NCBI GenBank assembly: GCA_021772695.1
Contig: JAJFLL010000077.1
Span: forward strand, 1 to 6,845
DNA length: 6,845 nucleotides
Direction: 5' to 3'
Origin: Deltaproteobacteria bacterium
GTDB taxonomy: Bacteria > UBA10199 > DSSB01
Position numbers and translations under genes: made by a program. The notes under the pieces were generated by a model. It had not been told where the DNA came from, ran no database searches, and saw nothing but the letters and a program-made list of their open reading frames with translations. Below are positions 6,607 to 6,845 of this stretch, piece by piece (position 1 is the first letter of the stretch; each line of letters opens with the position of its first letter).

Positions 6607-6623
6607 AATAGCCTTACGCTATT
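6607..6623. promoter_or_regulatory. 17-bp dyad AATAGC-N5-GCTATT upstream of the dehydrogenase gene, possible operator
   Basis: AATAGC (6607-6612) and GCTATT (6618-6623) are perfect inverted 6-mers separated by CTTAC. It lies 46 nt before the ATG at 6670. TATTCT (6620-6625), a 4-of-6 match to a -10 box, overlaps its right arm, but I see no convincing -35 at the right distance. The size and symmetry fit a dimeric repressor site. A chance or RNA hairpin is also possible. Confidence 0.25.
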
Positions 6624-6669
6624 CTCCATGCTAAAAGGGATTTTACTTTTCACTAAACACAGGAACTTC

Positions 6670-6845
6670 ATGTTAAAAATCGGCGTCATTGGAACATCAA
6701 AAAAAGAAAATGAACGTAGAGCACCCATTCACCCAGACCATCTGCAACGTATTCCGGAACAGCTACGTCGCCAATTGATATTTGAGGAAGGTTACGGAGA
6801 GCCGTTTAACATGACAGACCATGAAATTGCCAAACTCACTAGTGA
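6670..6845 (+). CDS. Alanine dehydrogenase/PNT N-terminal domain enzyme, N-terminal fragment (3' end outside window)
   Basis: The first 58 residues of a protein that continues past the window. The start MLKIGVIGTSKKENERRAP followed by IHPDHL, and EEGYGEPFNMTD at about residues 39-50, match the AlaDh/PNT N-terminal family. Members include alanine dehydrogenase, N5-(carboxyethyl)ornithine synthase and lysine-forming saccharopine dehydrogenase. These enzymes use NAD(P)H for reductive amination or imine reduction of a keto acid. Arg17 probably corresponds to the pyruvate-binding Arg15 of alanine dehydrogenase. The KENERR and FEEGYG spacing looks closer to carboxyethylornithine-synthase-like members than to classical Ald, but the fragment is too short to fix the substrate. 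AGGA at 6661-6664 lies 5 nt before the ATG, supporting this start. It is unrelated in function to the efflux genes and probably has its own promoter in the 124-nt gap. Confidence 0.75.
   Translation, partial: MLKIGVIGTSKKENERRAPIHPDHLQRIPEQLRRQLIFEEGYGEPFNMTDHEIAKLTS

Noticed and set aside
1..6845. CRISPR array, tRNA, rRNA, insertion sequence or attachment site
   Set aside because: No regularly spaced repeats, cloverleaf-like sequence, transposase fragment or terminal repeats were seen on either strand.

Overview
The window is chromosomal DNA from a Gram-negative bacterium. Evidence for an outer membrane is a TolC-type outer-membrane channel, a lipoprotein periplasmic adaptor and an RND pump. 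The FtsA tail resembles those of Deltaproteobacteria, Bdellovibrionota and related groups, but I cannot place the organism more precisely. All genes read left to right on the + strand.

Layout: (1) 1-231 is the C-terminal end of the cell-division protein FtsA. (2) 232-354 is an intergenic region with a plausible sigma70-type promoter and overlapping dyads. (3) 355-738 encodes a small secreted Cys-rich protein of unknown function. (4) 821-6545 is a compact three-gene copper/silver efflux operon: a TolC-family outer-membrane channel, a CusB-like lipoprotein adaptor with an N-terminal heavy-metal-binding domain (14 nt overlap with the channel gene), and a CusA-type RND pump (15 nt gap). (5) 6546-6669 is an intergenic region with two perfect hairpins. 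(6) 6670 to the window end is the N-terminus of an alanine dehydrogenase/PNT-family enzyme.

The three efflux proteins would form a tripartite complex spanning both membranes: proton-driven pump in the inner membrane, adaptor in the periplasm, channel in the outer membrane. Cu(I)/Ag(I) specificity is inferred from the pump. It carries the HME4-type TM4 motif (Asp405, Glu412) and the three porter-domain methionines (Met589, Met639, Met715) that bind metal in E. coli CusA. The Cys-rich protein upstream may be a periplasmic metal-binding accessory. No regulator, CusF homologue or P-type ATPase lies in the window.

This is a recognisable metal-efflux locus, not an evident new system. The points most worth a second look are the adaptor's apparent lack of both canonical lipoyl half-motifs, the partial loss of the methionine relay in the pump, the uncharacterised Cys-rich protein heading the operon, and the position of the locus where ftsZ would often be found.
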